10,269 nucleotides of DNA from a bacterium (GTDB lineage: Bacteria; Patescibacteriota; Patescibacteriia; Magasanikbacterales; GWA2-37-8), in the NCBI GenBank assembly GCA_021790135.1, contig JAJYIJ010000025.1:1-10269 (forward strand), given 5' to 3'. Within the stretch, counting starts at the first letter, position 1, and each line of letters opens with the position of its first letter. A program made the translations under genes and the position numbers. Below the pieces are notes generated by a model, which was not told the DNA's origin, did no database searches, and saw nothing but the letters and a program-made list of their open reading frames with translations. Shown here piece after piece: positions 1 to 7,229 of the stretch.

Positions 1-1886
1 CCAAAGAAATGGTTGGACAACGAGTCACCACCAGTTTTGACAAAGGTGTCGATCGATTCACCTGGCTCATGATTCTTTTTATGGCCATCATGGTGCCAAT
101 TATTTTTGTCGTGAACGGACTTAGCAAACATAACTGGTGGGAAGCATTTTTGTTCGGCGTTTCCGTTGCCGTTGGCCTCACTCCAGAAATGCTGCCGGCG
201 CTCGTCACCGTAAATCTATCCAAGGGGGCGATCACGATGGCCAAGAAAAAAGTAATTGTCAAGCGTCTAAGCTCTATCCAAAATTTCGGCGCAATGAACG
301 TTCTCTGCACCGATAAAACCGGTACGTTAACCCAAAATAAAGTTGTTTTAATTAAAAGCATCAATAGCGATAATGAAGACGACGAATTCGTTCTGCACTG
401 TGCCTATCTGAACAGCATGTATCAAACCGGATTCAAAAATCTGCTTGATGGGGCAGTCGTTAGACACGGAAAAAATAAAAATTTACTGCATCTCTTAAAT
501 AATTATCACAAGGTAGATGAATTACCATTCGATTTTGAACGTCGGCGGCTTTCAGTGGTGGTCAAAGACAGACAGGGTCATCATCTTTTGATGTGCAAGG
601 GCGCTGTTGATGAAGTGCTTGGTATCTGTGATAGTTGCAAAGTCGGCGAGAAAACGAGCGCCCTCAATGCCACTGAAATCGAAAAAATTCGTCATCTAAA
701 TCAAGAACTGAGCCAAGAAGGCTTCCGTGTCATCGCCGTCGCCTATCGTGTTGTCACCGATCCGAAAGAGCATTATAGCAAAGACGATGAACAAGGTTTG
801 GTCTTTCTCGGTTTCATGACTTTTTTTGATCCTCCCAAAGACACCGCCGCTACCGCTATCCAAAAATTGATTAATTACGGTGTGAATGTCAAAGTATTAA
901 CCGGCGATAATGAGTTGGTAACTAAAAAAGTCTGTAAAGATGTAACTCTCACAGTCGAAGGGACACTGCTGGGAAGTCATATTGAAACCATGAGTGATGA
1001 CGACTTAAAACAAGCAGTAGCCACCACGACCATCTTTGCCAAATTATCACCTGAACACAAGCGCCGTGTTGTTCGAGCCTTGCAAAAAAATAACAACGTC
1101 GTCGGTTTTCTTGGCGACGGCATAAACGATGCGCCGGCCCTACGGGCTGCCGACGTTGGTATCTCCGTCGACACGGCGGTGGACATCGCTCGTGAATCCG
1201 CTGACATTATTTTGCTCGAAATGAGTTTGCTCGTTCTCGAAGAGGGTGTAGTGGAAGGAAGAAAAATTTTTGGTAACATTATTAAATATATTAAAATGGG
1301 TGCCAGCTCCAATTTTGGCAACATGTTCAGCGTTCTCGGGGCCAGCATTATTTTGCCTTTTTTGCCAATGTTACCGCTCCAACTTTTAATGAATAACTTA
1401 CTCTACGATATTTCACAAACTGCCATTCCCACCGACAATGTTGACGAAGAATACATTGAGAAACCGCGCAAATGGCAAATCAGCGATATCGGACGCTATA
1501 TGCTCTGCATCGGTCCGATCAGTTCAATTTTCGACTATCTCACCTTTGGCCTGCTCTGGTTTGTATTCCGGGCCTATCAGCTCCCTGCCCTCTTTCAAAC
1601 TGGCTGGTTCGTCGAATCACTCTTGACCCAGACGCTTATTGTCCACGTTATCCGCAGCCGAAAAATTCCTTTCCTCAAAACCCATTCCAGCTGGCCATTA
1701 TTGTTCACGACACTTTCCGTTATGCTTGTCGGCATTTATCTTGTCTTTTCACCGTTCGCGTCCGCTCTCGGTTTCGTTGGACTCCCCACTCTTTATTGGC
1801 CGATTTTACTTCTTATTTTAATCTCCTACGTTGCCCTGACGCAGTTGATAAAAACCTGGTACATCCGCAAATTCGGTTACAGTTAA
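1..1886 (+). CDS. mgtA: Magnesium-translocating P-type ATPase (P3B, MgtA-like), 5'-truncated by window edge
   Basis: Integral membrane pump of the P3B class, which brings Mg2+ into the cell using ATP. The frame is open to the left edge (codons AAA, GAA before the ATG at 9), so the true start lies outside; about 627 residues remain of a family usually 850-910 long. The actuator domain and first two membrane helices are missing. Numbered from the ATG at 9: TM3 about 21-38; TM4 about 47-71 with the P3B motif GLTPEMLP (56-63); phosphorylation motif DKTGTLT (102-108, Asp102 phosphorylated); nucleotide-binding KGA (197-199); TGDN (298-301); hinge GDGINDAP (369-376). The C-terminal six-helix bundle starts near 430 with SSNFGNMFS (433-441) and NNLLYDISQ (462-470), both typical of MgtA/MgtB. 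No catalytic residue is missing in the visible part, so it should be functional. The stop TAA lies 3 bases before the next gene, suggesting co-transcription. The Mg2+ assignment rests on family motifs. Confidence 0.93.
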   Translation, partial: KEMVGQRVTTSFDKGVDRFTWLMILFMAIMVPIIFVVNGLSKHNWWEAFLFGVSVAVGLTPEMLPALVTVNLSKGAITMAKKKVIVKRLSSIQNFGAMNVLCTDKTGTLTQNKVVLIKSINSDNEDDEFVLHCAYLNSMYQTGFKNLLDGAVVRHGKNKNLLHLLNNYHKVDELPFDFERRRLSVVVKDRQGHHLLMCKGAVDEVLGICDSCKVGEKTSALNATEIEKIRHLNQELSQEGFRVIAVAYRVVTDPKEHYSKDDEQGLVFLGFMTFFDPPKDTAATAIQKLINYGVNVKVLTGDNELVTKKVCKDVTLTVEGTLLGSHIETMSDDDLKQAVATTTIFAKLSPEHKRRVVRALQKNNNVVGFLGDGINDAPALRAADVGISVDTAVDIARESADIILLEMSLLVLEEGVVEGRKIFGNIIKYIKMGASSNFGNMFSVLGASIILPFLPMLPLQLLMNNLLYDISQTAIPTDNVDEEYIEKPRKWQISDIGRYMLCIGPISSIFDYLTFGLLWFVFRAYQLPALFQTGWFVESLLTQTLIVHVIRSRKIPFLKTHSSWPLLFTTLSVMLVGIYLVFSPFASALGFVGLPTLYWPILLLILISYVALTQLIKTWYIRKFGYS

Positions 1887-1889
1887 AAT

Positions 1890-3458
1890 ATGCGGCGCCT
1901 TCTTCGTTTTTTGCTGATTACCACCTTCATACTCTTTGTCGTCCGCCTTGGCAGCAACAGTTTTGACCCTGACTTGGGCTGGCACCTACAATTTGGTCAA
2001 AGCTTTTGGCAAAATCACATTTTCCCCTTTACCGACCTTGCCACCTGGTCTCATTATGGCCAAATATGGATTAACCACGAATGGGGAGGCGACCTACTGC
2101 TCTGGCCGATCTATCACCACTTCGGCTATTTTGCTCTTCTGGTAGCCACGTCGCTCCCAATCATTGTCGGATTTTTATTTGTTCATTGGTCATTCCGAAA
2201 AAAAATAACCACCTCGGCTCTCCTCGCCTCGTTTTTTTCTCTCTGGTCAGTTGAATACATCATAATCCCGCGCCTGGCAATGGTCACGCCACTTTTCCTG
2301 GCAGTGTTACTAGCATCTTTAGAACGAGCACGCTCAGCTTGGGTGTGTCTCACCATTCCCCTTACCATGTACGCCTGGTCCCTCCTTCACGGCAGCTGGG
2401 CGCTCGGATTTATTGTGATCGGCATCTATCTTACCGGGCGTTTCGCTGCCAATCTCAATAGAGACGACCGACTCCCCTTTTGGAAAAAGGAAGCAGCCGA
2501 ATGGCGGCCACTGATCTACATGTTCATCGGCGGCGGACTCGCTGCTCTGGTTATTCTAATCAACCCCTACGGCAGCGCTTTATACCGAGAGATATGGCAA
2601 TATTTCAATCAAAATTCTTTTAAGAATTTTATCGACGAATGGCGGCCGAGTTACACTTTCCCAATTTACTGGCAAAGTCTCGTTCTTGTTGGCATTAGTT
2701 TACCCGCCTTTGCTCTTACTGCCATACGACGACAGCTTACAATCACGCACACCTTTCTTTATCTTGCTTTTCTAATCGCCGGCCTCCAAGCAAAAAGAAA
2801 CATGATGCTTCTGGCCATTATTTCAGCGCCGCTTCTTAGCACCGCCGGCACGACGGTGTGGGGAAAAATAAGGAAAAAAATACCGGATATTGCGCAAAGC
2901 ATGTTTGTTCGCAAAACAATTTTCTTTTTTGGCACCAGTGCCGCCATACTGGCAATACTTTTTAATCTATTAGAAATTCAAACTGGGGACATTTGGAAAA
3001 ATACGGCGTTGCTTAATCATTTCAACATGCCAGTTGGCGCTATTCAATTTTTGGCCCGAGAACCATCCGGACCAATTTTTAACTATTTTTCCTGGGGAGG
3101 ATACTTAGACTGGAACCTGCCTCAAGACAAAATTTTCATTGACGGCCGCGGCACGGTGACATGGCGCTGGAACCAAAACCAAACCCTGCTTGAAAAATAT
3201 TGGCAACTCGTCTATGATCCCAAAGGACTGACAGAATTAAACAAAGGCCCGACTCGTTATATCCTTTTGCCGGCAACCTTGACCGATGTGAGCGTACCCG
3301 AAAATGACTATCTTAACCGCTGGCTGTTCCCGCCGGGAAAATGGCCATATTATTACCAATTTACCGAAACGAAACTCGAAAAAGAACTCGACAACTCACC
3401 GCGGTGGAAAAAAATTTATAGTGATGGAATGGCGAATATCTGGGAAAAAATTATATGA
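1890..3458 (+). CDS. Polytopic membrane protein of GT-C glycosyltransferase type, function unassigned
   Basis: A 522-residue inner-membrane protein with roughly ten hydrophobic helices (about 5-20, 78-100, 107-143, 150-184, 207-226, 260-278, 285-320, 342-362) and a C-terminal soluble part (365-522), probably outside the membrane. The first outer loop carries DPDLGWHL (26-33), an acidic DxD-like motif in the place where GT-C enzymes hold their catalytic or metal-binding acid, followed by NHEWGGD (62-68). Other family-like marks are LHGSW (166-170), NPYG (225-228), AKRNMML (301-307) and, in the tail, NYFSWGGYL (398-406) and IDGR (417-420). This architecture resembles uncharacterised GT39/PMT-like proteins; those enzymes transfer sugars from polyprenyl-phosphate donors on the outer face. 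The specific donor and acceptor cannot be read. The ATG at 1890 follows the ATPase stop by 3 bases without a Shine-Dalgarno. The end overlaps the next start (ATGA, 3455-3458), suggesting translational coupling with the glycosyltransferase. Confidence 0.8.
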   Translation: MRRLLRFLLITTFILFVVRLGSNSFDPDLGWHLQFGQSFWQNHIFPFTDLATWSHYGQIWINHEWGGDLLLWPIYHHFGYFALLVATSLPIIVGFLFVHWSFRKKITTSALLASFFSLWSVEYIIIPRLAMVTPLFLAVLLASLERARSAWVCLTIPLTMYAWSLLHGSWALGFIVIGIYLTGRFAANLNRDDRLPFWKKEAAEWRPLIYMFIGGGLAALVILINPYGSALYREIWQYFNQNSFKNFIDEWRPSYTFPIYWQSLVLVGISLPAFALTAIRRQLTITHTFLYLAFLIAGLQAKRNMMLLAIISAPLLSTAGTTVWGKIRKKIPDIAQSMFVRKTIFFFGTSAAILAILFNLLEIQTGDIWKNTALLNHFNMPVGAIQFLAREPSGPIFNYFSWGGYLDWNLPQDKIFIDGRGTVTWRWNQNQTLLEKYWQLVYDPKGLTELNKGPTRYILLPATLTDVSVPENDYLNRWLFPPGKWPYYYQFTETKLEKELDNSPRWKKIYSDGMANIWEKII

Positions 3459-4606
3459 AAATAGGCATTGACGCGCGTCTTTTTGGGCCTGAACAAGGCG
3501 GCCTTGGACGTTATATTGAACAACTAATTCTGCACTTGGAAAAAATTGAAGGACCGCATGAATTCATTATTTTTTTACGAAAAAAAAATTGGGACTCTTA
3601 CCATCCGATCAATCCCCACTTTAAAAAAGTACTCGCTGATATTCCCTGGTATGGCTGGCGCGAACAATTTTTTCTGACAAAAATGATCAACAAGGAGCAC
3701 TGCGATCTCGTGCATTTTCCTCACTGGAATGTACCGCTTTGCTACCGCCGTCCCTTCATCGTGACAATTCATGATTTATTGCTTCTTCACTATCCGAGTC
3801 AAAAAGCCAGTACACTCAGCCCCCTCTACTATCGGCTCAAACAAGGCCTGTTTCGTTTAGTTTTGAATCACGCCGCCCGAAAAGCAAAACACATAATCAC
3901 GGTAAGCGAATTTAGCAAACAGGATATCGCTGCCACTTTGCGAATTCCGACGGAAAAAATTTCGGTTACCTATCTGGCTCCCTACGAAACAGCAGACCAG
4001 TCAAACGAAACGGCCTTGAATGAAAAAAAACCAAAAACCAACAATCTCAAATCTCTCGGCATCAACCGCCCCTATATTCTGTATGTTGGCGTTGCCTTCC
4101 CGCATAAAAATCTAGATTCGCTGTTAAAGGCCTGGAAACTATTTTGCCAGAATCATGGCCATGCCTACCAACTCGTATTAGCCGGACCGAATAATTATTT
4201 TTACCAAAAATTGCAATCCGATTCGATGGCGACAAATGTCATTTTTACCGGTTTTGTTTCCGATAACACATTAGCGGAGCTCTATGCGAATGCCGCTTTA
4301 TATGTTTTTCCCAGTTTGTATGAAGGCTTCGGATTGCCGCCGCTTGAAGCACTGCGACATTGCGTACCAGTTGTGGCATCATCCGCTAGCTGCTTGCCGG
4401 AAATTCTTGGCGATGGTGCTGATTATTTTGATCCGCTTGATATACAAATGATGGCTACGACGCTCTGGCGCGGCCTTAAAGACCTTGCTCTGCGCGAAAA
4501 AATCTTAGCGACCGGCCCGAAAACTCTTTCCCGCTACAGTTGGGCTGCAACCGCGGAAAAAACAATGCAACTATATCTAAATACGGTGGACAAAAACAGA
4601 ATCTAG
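3455..4606 (+). CDS. GT4-family (GT-B fold) glycosyltransferase
   Basis: A 383-residue cytoplasmic or membrane-associated glycosyltransferase that would move a sugar from a nucleotide-sugar donor to a lipid-linked or polysaccharide acceptor. The N-terminal Rossmann domain begins with IGIDARLFG and a glycine loop GGLGRY (15-20), then HFPHWNVPL (87-95), TIHDLLL (104-110) and VSEFSK (150-155). A Lys/Asn/Glu-rich linker lies about 180-199. The C-terminal donor-binding domain has YILYVGVAFPHKNL (207-220, with the phosphate-contacting Lys218) and the EX7E signature EGFGLPPLE (Glu290, Glu298), then VPVVASSASCLPEI (304-317). All hallmark residues are present and the length is normal for GT4. Its start overlaps the stop of the GT-C-like gene by 4 bases; a weak GGGA 9 bases upstream (3442-3445) is the only ribosome-site-like signal. 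The two probably act on the same surface glycan. Acceptor and sugar are unknown; mannosyl- or rhamnosyltransferase are possible but not shown. Confidence 0.92.
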   Translation: MKIGIDARLFGPEQGGLGRYIEQLILHLEKIEGPHEFIIFLRKKNWDSYHPINPHFKKVLADIPWYGWREQFFLTKMINKEHCDLVHFPHWNVPLCYRRPFIVTIHDLLLLHYPSQKASTLSPLYYRLKQGLFRLVLNHAARKAKHIITVSEFSKQDIAATLRIPTEKISVTYLAPYETADQSNETALNEKKPKTNNLKSLGINRPYILYVGVAFPHKNLDSLLKAWKLFCQNHGHAYQLVLAGPNNYFYQKLQSDSMATNVIFTGFVSDNTLAELYANAALYVFPSLYEGFGLPPLEALRHCVPVVASSASCLPEILGDGADYFDPLDIQMMATTLWRGLKDLALREKILATGPKTLSRYSWAATAEKTMQLYLNTVDKNRI

Positions 4607-4608
4607 CG

Positions 4609-4638
4609 CTGCCAAGAAAATAGTTTTTGGTGTATACT
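4609..4638 (+). promoter_or_regulatory. Probable sigma70-type promoter for the DUF4012 gene
   Basis: The only same-strand gap of appreciable size in the window (about 70 bases to the ATG at 4677) contains TATACT (4633-4638), 5/6 to the -10 consensus, inside an AT-rich run. A weak -35, CTGCCA (4609-4614, 4/6), sits 18 bases upstream. Transcription would start near 4645, giving a 5' leader of about 32 bases. This implies that the DUF4012 and Ig-like genes can be transcribed apart from the ATPase and glycosyltransferase genes. No operator or riboswitch fold is evident. Confidence 0.45.
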
Positions 4639-4676
4639 ATAAGGTAGTTTTCTGTCTATTGATTAACAGATTTCGC

Positions 4677-7202
4677 ATGTCTGCCGAAAAAAGAAAAAAG
4701 CAAATTCGCCGCTGCGGTTTGTGCCAAAAAGTTGGTCACAATAAATCTACTTGTCCTCTTGCTCTGGCCAAACAGTCTCGCGCTCCATCATCCTCCGTGG
4801 GCAATAAACCGCTCAAATTTTTTATCCACCACGTTAATGGCAGCCCTGAACCATCACCCCATATTGTTGATCTTAAAAAAAATGACATTGATATTTGGGA
4901 AAGAATACAATCGGTCGCCCCTGATACAACGCCAAAGCTTTACCAAAATTATCACGAGCATTTCCCCACAAGGTCTCTAACAGAGCAGCCTCCACACCCG
5001 GTTCCATCATTGCCAAAGGCCCTTCCATCATTTAACCATACTCCTCGCCAGTCAAAAAATCATAACCACTTTACAGTACACAGTGCTCATTTTCATAATT
5101 GGTTTAAGCGTCTGCGCAATTGGTTCATTTACTGTACAGACAAACTCAGTTCCGGATGGCAAAATTTTCTCAAAATAATACGCCAAAAAATGGTGAGCCG
5201 TGTTACCGGTGCGCTAATCATCCTTTTGTTAATCCTTGGCACCCTGCCTGGCCCTGCCTTAAGTTATTATCAAACTATTCAAACGGTGAAACAAGATGCC
5301 ACTGCCGACGGGCTGGCTGGTTTCATGGCCCTGCAAAATTCGACTGTCAGTTTGGAAACTGCTAATCTATCTGATGCCGTAACTCAAACGCAAAACGCTT
5401 TAAAAAATTTTAATGCCGCTCTAACGCTCGTAAGCAAACACTCCGTTCTTACCTCACTGGCCTCCATCGTCCCCGTCTTTGGCGGAGCGATTCAAAGTCG
5501 GCAAAATATTTTGCTTGCTGGTCAAGAAATTACGATCGCCGATGGTTATATGCTCCAAGGGCTTAGTGCCGCTGCTAATCCTGCCACCGCCAGCTCAACA
5601 CTTATTGATCGAATCCAATCGATCCTTAAAGGGAGTACAACTGCCTTGCCTAATTATCAAGCCGCCCTTGATCATCTTTCTTCCGTTAACATTTCCACCT
5701 TACCGCTTACATACCAAGGCCCTTTTCAAGATTTCAAATCGACTCTTGGCACGATGATTGATAATTTACAAAAAATGAATGAATTAGGCACGGCTGCCCA
5801 GGAAATTTTTGGCGGCAACGGCTTCCGACGCTATCTTATTATTTTCCAAAATCCGTACGAACTCCGACCGACTGGTGGCTTCATGGGCAGCTTCGCGCTC
5901 CTTGATGTCGATAACGGCAAAATAGTGAGCTTCGGTCTGCCACCGGGAGGCAGTTATGACGTACAAGGCCAGCTTGATCAATATGTCACCCCGCCAACGC
6001 CTCTATCCCTAGTCAACAACCGTTGGGAATTCCAAGACGCTAATTGGTTCCCTGATTTTCCGACCAGTGCTAAAAATATTTTATGGTTCTACCGCCACAG
6101 TCGCCAGATTACTGCCGATGGTGTCATTGCCGTTAACGCCACTGTTCTTCAACAATTGTTAAGTCTTACCGGCCCAATCACCGATGAAAACCAGCACGTC
6201 ACGCTGTCCGCTGCCACCGCCGTTTCAACCATTCAACAAATTGTAGAAAATGGTCCTGACAAAGCAAGTCATAAACCGAAACAAATTCTTACTGATCTCG
6301 CCCCACAATTTTTGGATTACTTCCAGCATCTCTCCATCAGCGAAATTGTTCCCCTCCTACAAAACGCCCAAATGGCCTTAAATCAAAAAGAGATCCAAGC
6401 CTATTTCACCGATCCCGCCGCCGAACAAACGATGCAATCTTTTGGCTGGTCTGGGGCACTTTCTGCCACCACGCCCTCTCAAGATTATCTCATGGTCGTT
6501 GATACCAATATCGGTGGACAAAAAAGTGACGCCAAAATAAAAGAAAACATCAGCCAGCAGGCGCTCATTAATGATGATGGATCCATCATCGATAATGTCG
6601 TTATCACGCGTACCCATACTGGGGAAGCTGATGATCCGATGTACGGCGCCACCAGCACCGATTATATCCGTGTGTACGTTCCCGAGGGTAGCACCCTCTT
6701 AAAAGCTTCCGGTTTTACCTGGCCAGATGAAAATAGTTTTCAGGCTCCCGAACCTTGGGATAAACCTGATGCACTTTTAAGTAGCACCGTCCACGAAGTG
6801 GCGATCGACAACGCCTCAGGAACGAACGTCACCAATGAATTTGGCAAAACGGCTTTTGGCAATTGGATTAGCACGCCGCCAAACAGCACCAGCAAAGTCT
6901 CTTTTACCTACCGATTGCCCTTCAAACTTGAACCACAAAATAATACGTCAAACACTCTTATCGATTGGGGCAAAAATCTGATTGGAGCCAATTCCTTGCC
7001 TCTTGAACCATATCAACTGCTTGTTCAAAAACAATCCGGTACTCGAAGCCAATTTTCTAGTCAAGTCATTTTTCCCGCCGGCTGGTCACCACTCTGGAGC
7101 AGCGGACCAGGGTCAATCACTGCTCAAAATGGCCTCGATATTCCGAGCCATCCATTGCTTGCAGACTCGGTTTGGAGTGTCTTAATGCAGAAACAATATT
7201 AA
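4677..7202 (+). CDS. DUF4012 membrane-anchored envelope protein with N-terminal CCHC zinc knuckle
   Basis: An 841-residue bitopic protein of unknown function. I prefer the ATG at 4677; a TTG at 4659 would add six residues, but AAGG upstream of it (4641-4644) falls at the predicted transcription start and so is a poor ribosome site. Residues below count from 4677. Order: basic N terminus; a perfect CX2CX4HX4C zinc knuckle (Cys13, Cys16, His21, Cys26); a disordered linker to about 140 with a dozen histidines and many prolines; a basic segment; one transmembrane helix (about 178-196); a helical region (about 200-375); then the DUF4012 core with its signature NPYELRPTGGFMGSF (392-406) and a beta-rich C-terminal region to the end. 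Positive residues before the helix predict N-inside, C-outside. DUF4012 proteins are widespread in CPR and some Gram-positives, and their role is not established. The zinc knuckle is odd for an envelope protein. The Ig-like gene follows after 27 bases and probably forms an operon with it. Confidence 0.88.
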   Translation: MSAEKRKKQIRRCGLCQKVGHNKSTCPLALAKQSRAPSSSVGNKPLKFFIHHVNGSPEPSPHIVDLKKNDIDIWERIQSVAPDTTPKLYQNYHEHFPTRSLTEQPPHPVPSLPKALPSFNHTPRQSKNHNHFTVHSAHFHNWFKRLRNWFIYCTDKLSSGWQNFLKIIRQKMVSRVTGALIILLLILGTLPGPALSYYQTIQTVKQDATADGLAGFMALQNSTVSLETANLSDAVTQTQNALKNFNAALTLVSKHSVLTSLASIVPVFGGAIQSRQNILLAGQEITIADGYMLQGLSAAANPATASSTLIDRIQSILKGSTTALPNYQAALDHLSSVNISTLPLTYQGPFQDFKSTLGTMIDNLQKMNELGTAAQEIFGGNGFRRYLIIFQNPYELRPTGGFMGSFALLDVDNGKIVSFGLPPGGSYDVQGQLDQYVTPPTPLSLVNNRWEFQDANWFPDFPTSAKNILWFYRHSRQITADGVIAVNATVLQQLLSLTGPITDENQHVTLSAATAVSTIQQIVENGPDKASHKPKQILTDLAPQFLDYFQHLSISEIVPLLQNAQMALNQKEIQAYFTDPAAEQTMQSFGWSGALSATTPSQDYLMVVDTNIGGQKSDAKIKENISQQALINDDGSIIDNVVITRTHTGEADDPMYGATSTDYIRVYVPEGSTLLKASGFTWPDENSFQAPEPWDKPDALLSSTVHEVAIDNASGTNVTNEFGKTAFGNWISTPPNSTSKVSFTYRLPFKLEPQNNTSNTLIDWGKNLIGANSLPLEPYQLLVQKQSGTRSQFSSQVIFPAGWSPLWSSGPGSITAQNGLDIPSHPLLADSVWSVLMQKQY

Positions 7203-7229
7203 TTTAGTTTTTTAAGTCAGCATCATTGT

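Noticed and set aside
977..1348. 123-residue open frame on the minus strand inside the ATPase gene
   Set aside because: It lies wholly opposite the conserved catalytic part of the ATPase, has low-complexity composition (Ser/Thr/Arg/Leu) and no recognisable motif; a shadow frame.
1472..1966. 164-residue + strand frame overlapping the ATPase end and the start of the GT-C-like gene
   Set aside because: It overlaps two well-supported genes in another frame and is rich in Cys/His/Arg/Pro as expected of a shifted reading; no independent start signal.
3570..3588. T7 then A9 homopolymer tracts in the glycosyltransferase gene, a possible phase-variation or slippage site
   Set aside because: A8 tracts also occur at 4023-4030 and 7286-7293 and in other genes, so long A runs are a general base-use habit here; the frame is intact and no alternative product is suggested.
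4612..4630. CCAAGAAAA...TTTTTGG inverted repeat after the glycosyltransferase stop, as a terminator
   Set aside because: The stem is short, A/T-rich, has a mismatch and is not followed by a T-tract; it overlaps the proposed promoter region.
4659..4661. TTG as the start of the DUF4012 gene
   Set aside because: The ATG at 4677 is stronger, leaves the zinc knuckle intact, and the AAGG near 4641 is unlikely to be in the mRNA if the TATACT promoter is used.
5096..5128. Direct repeat AATTGGTT separated by about 15 bases
   Set aside because: It encodes a repeated NWF in the juxtamembrane segment; two copies of 8 bases in AT-rich coding sequence are not enough to claim a functional DNA repeat.
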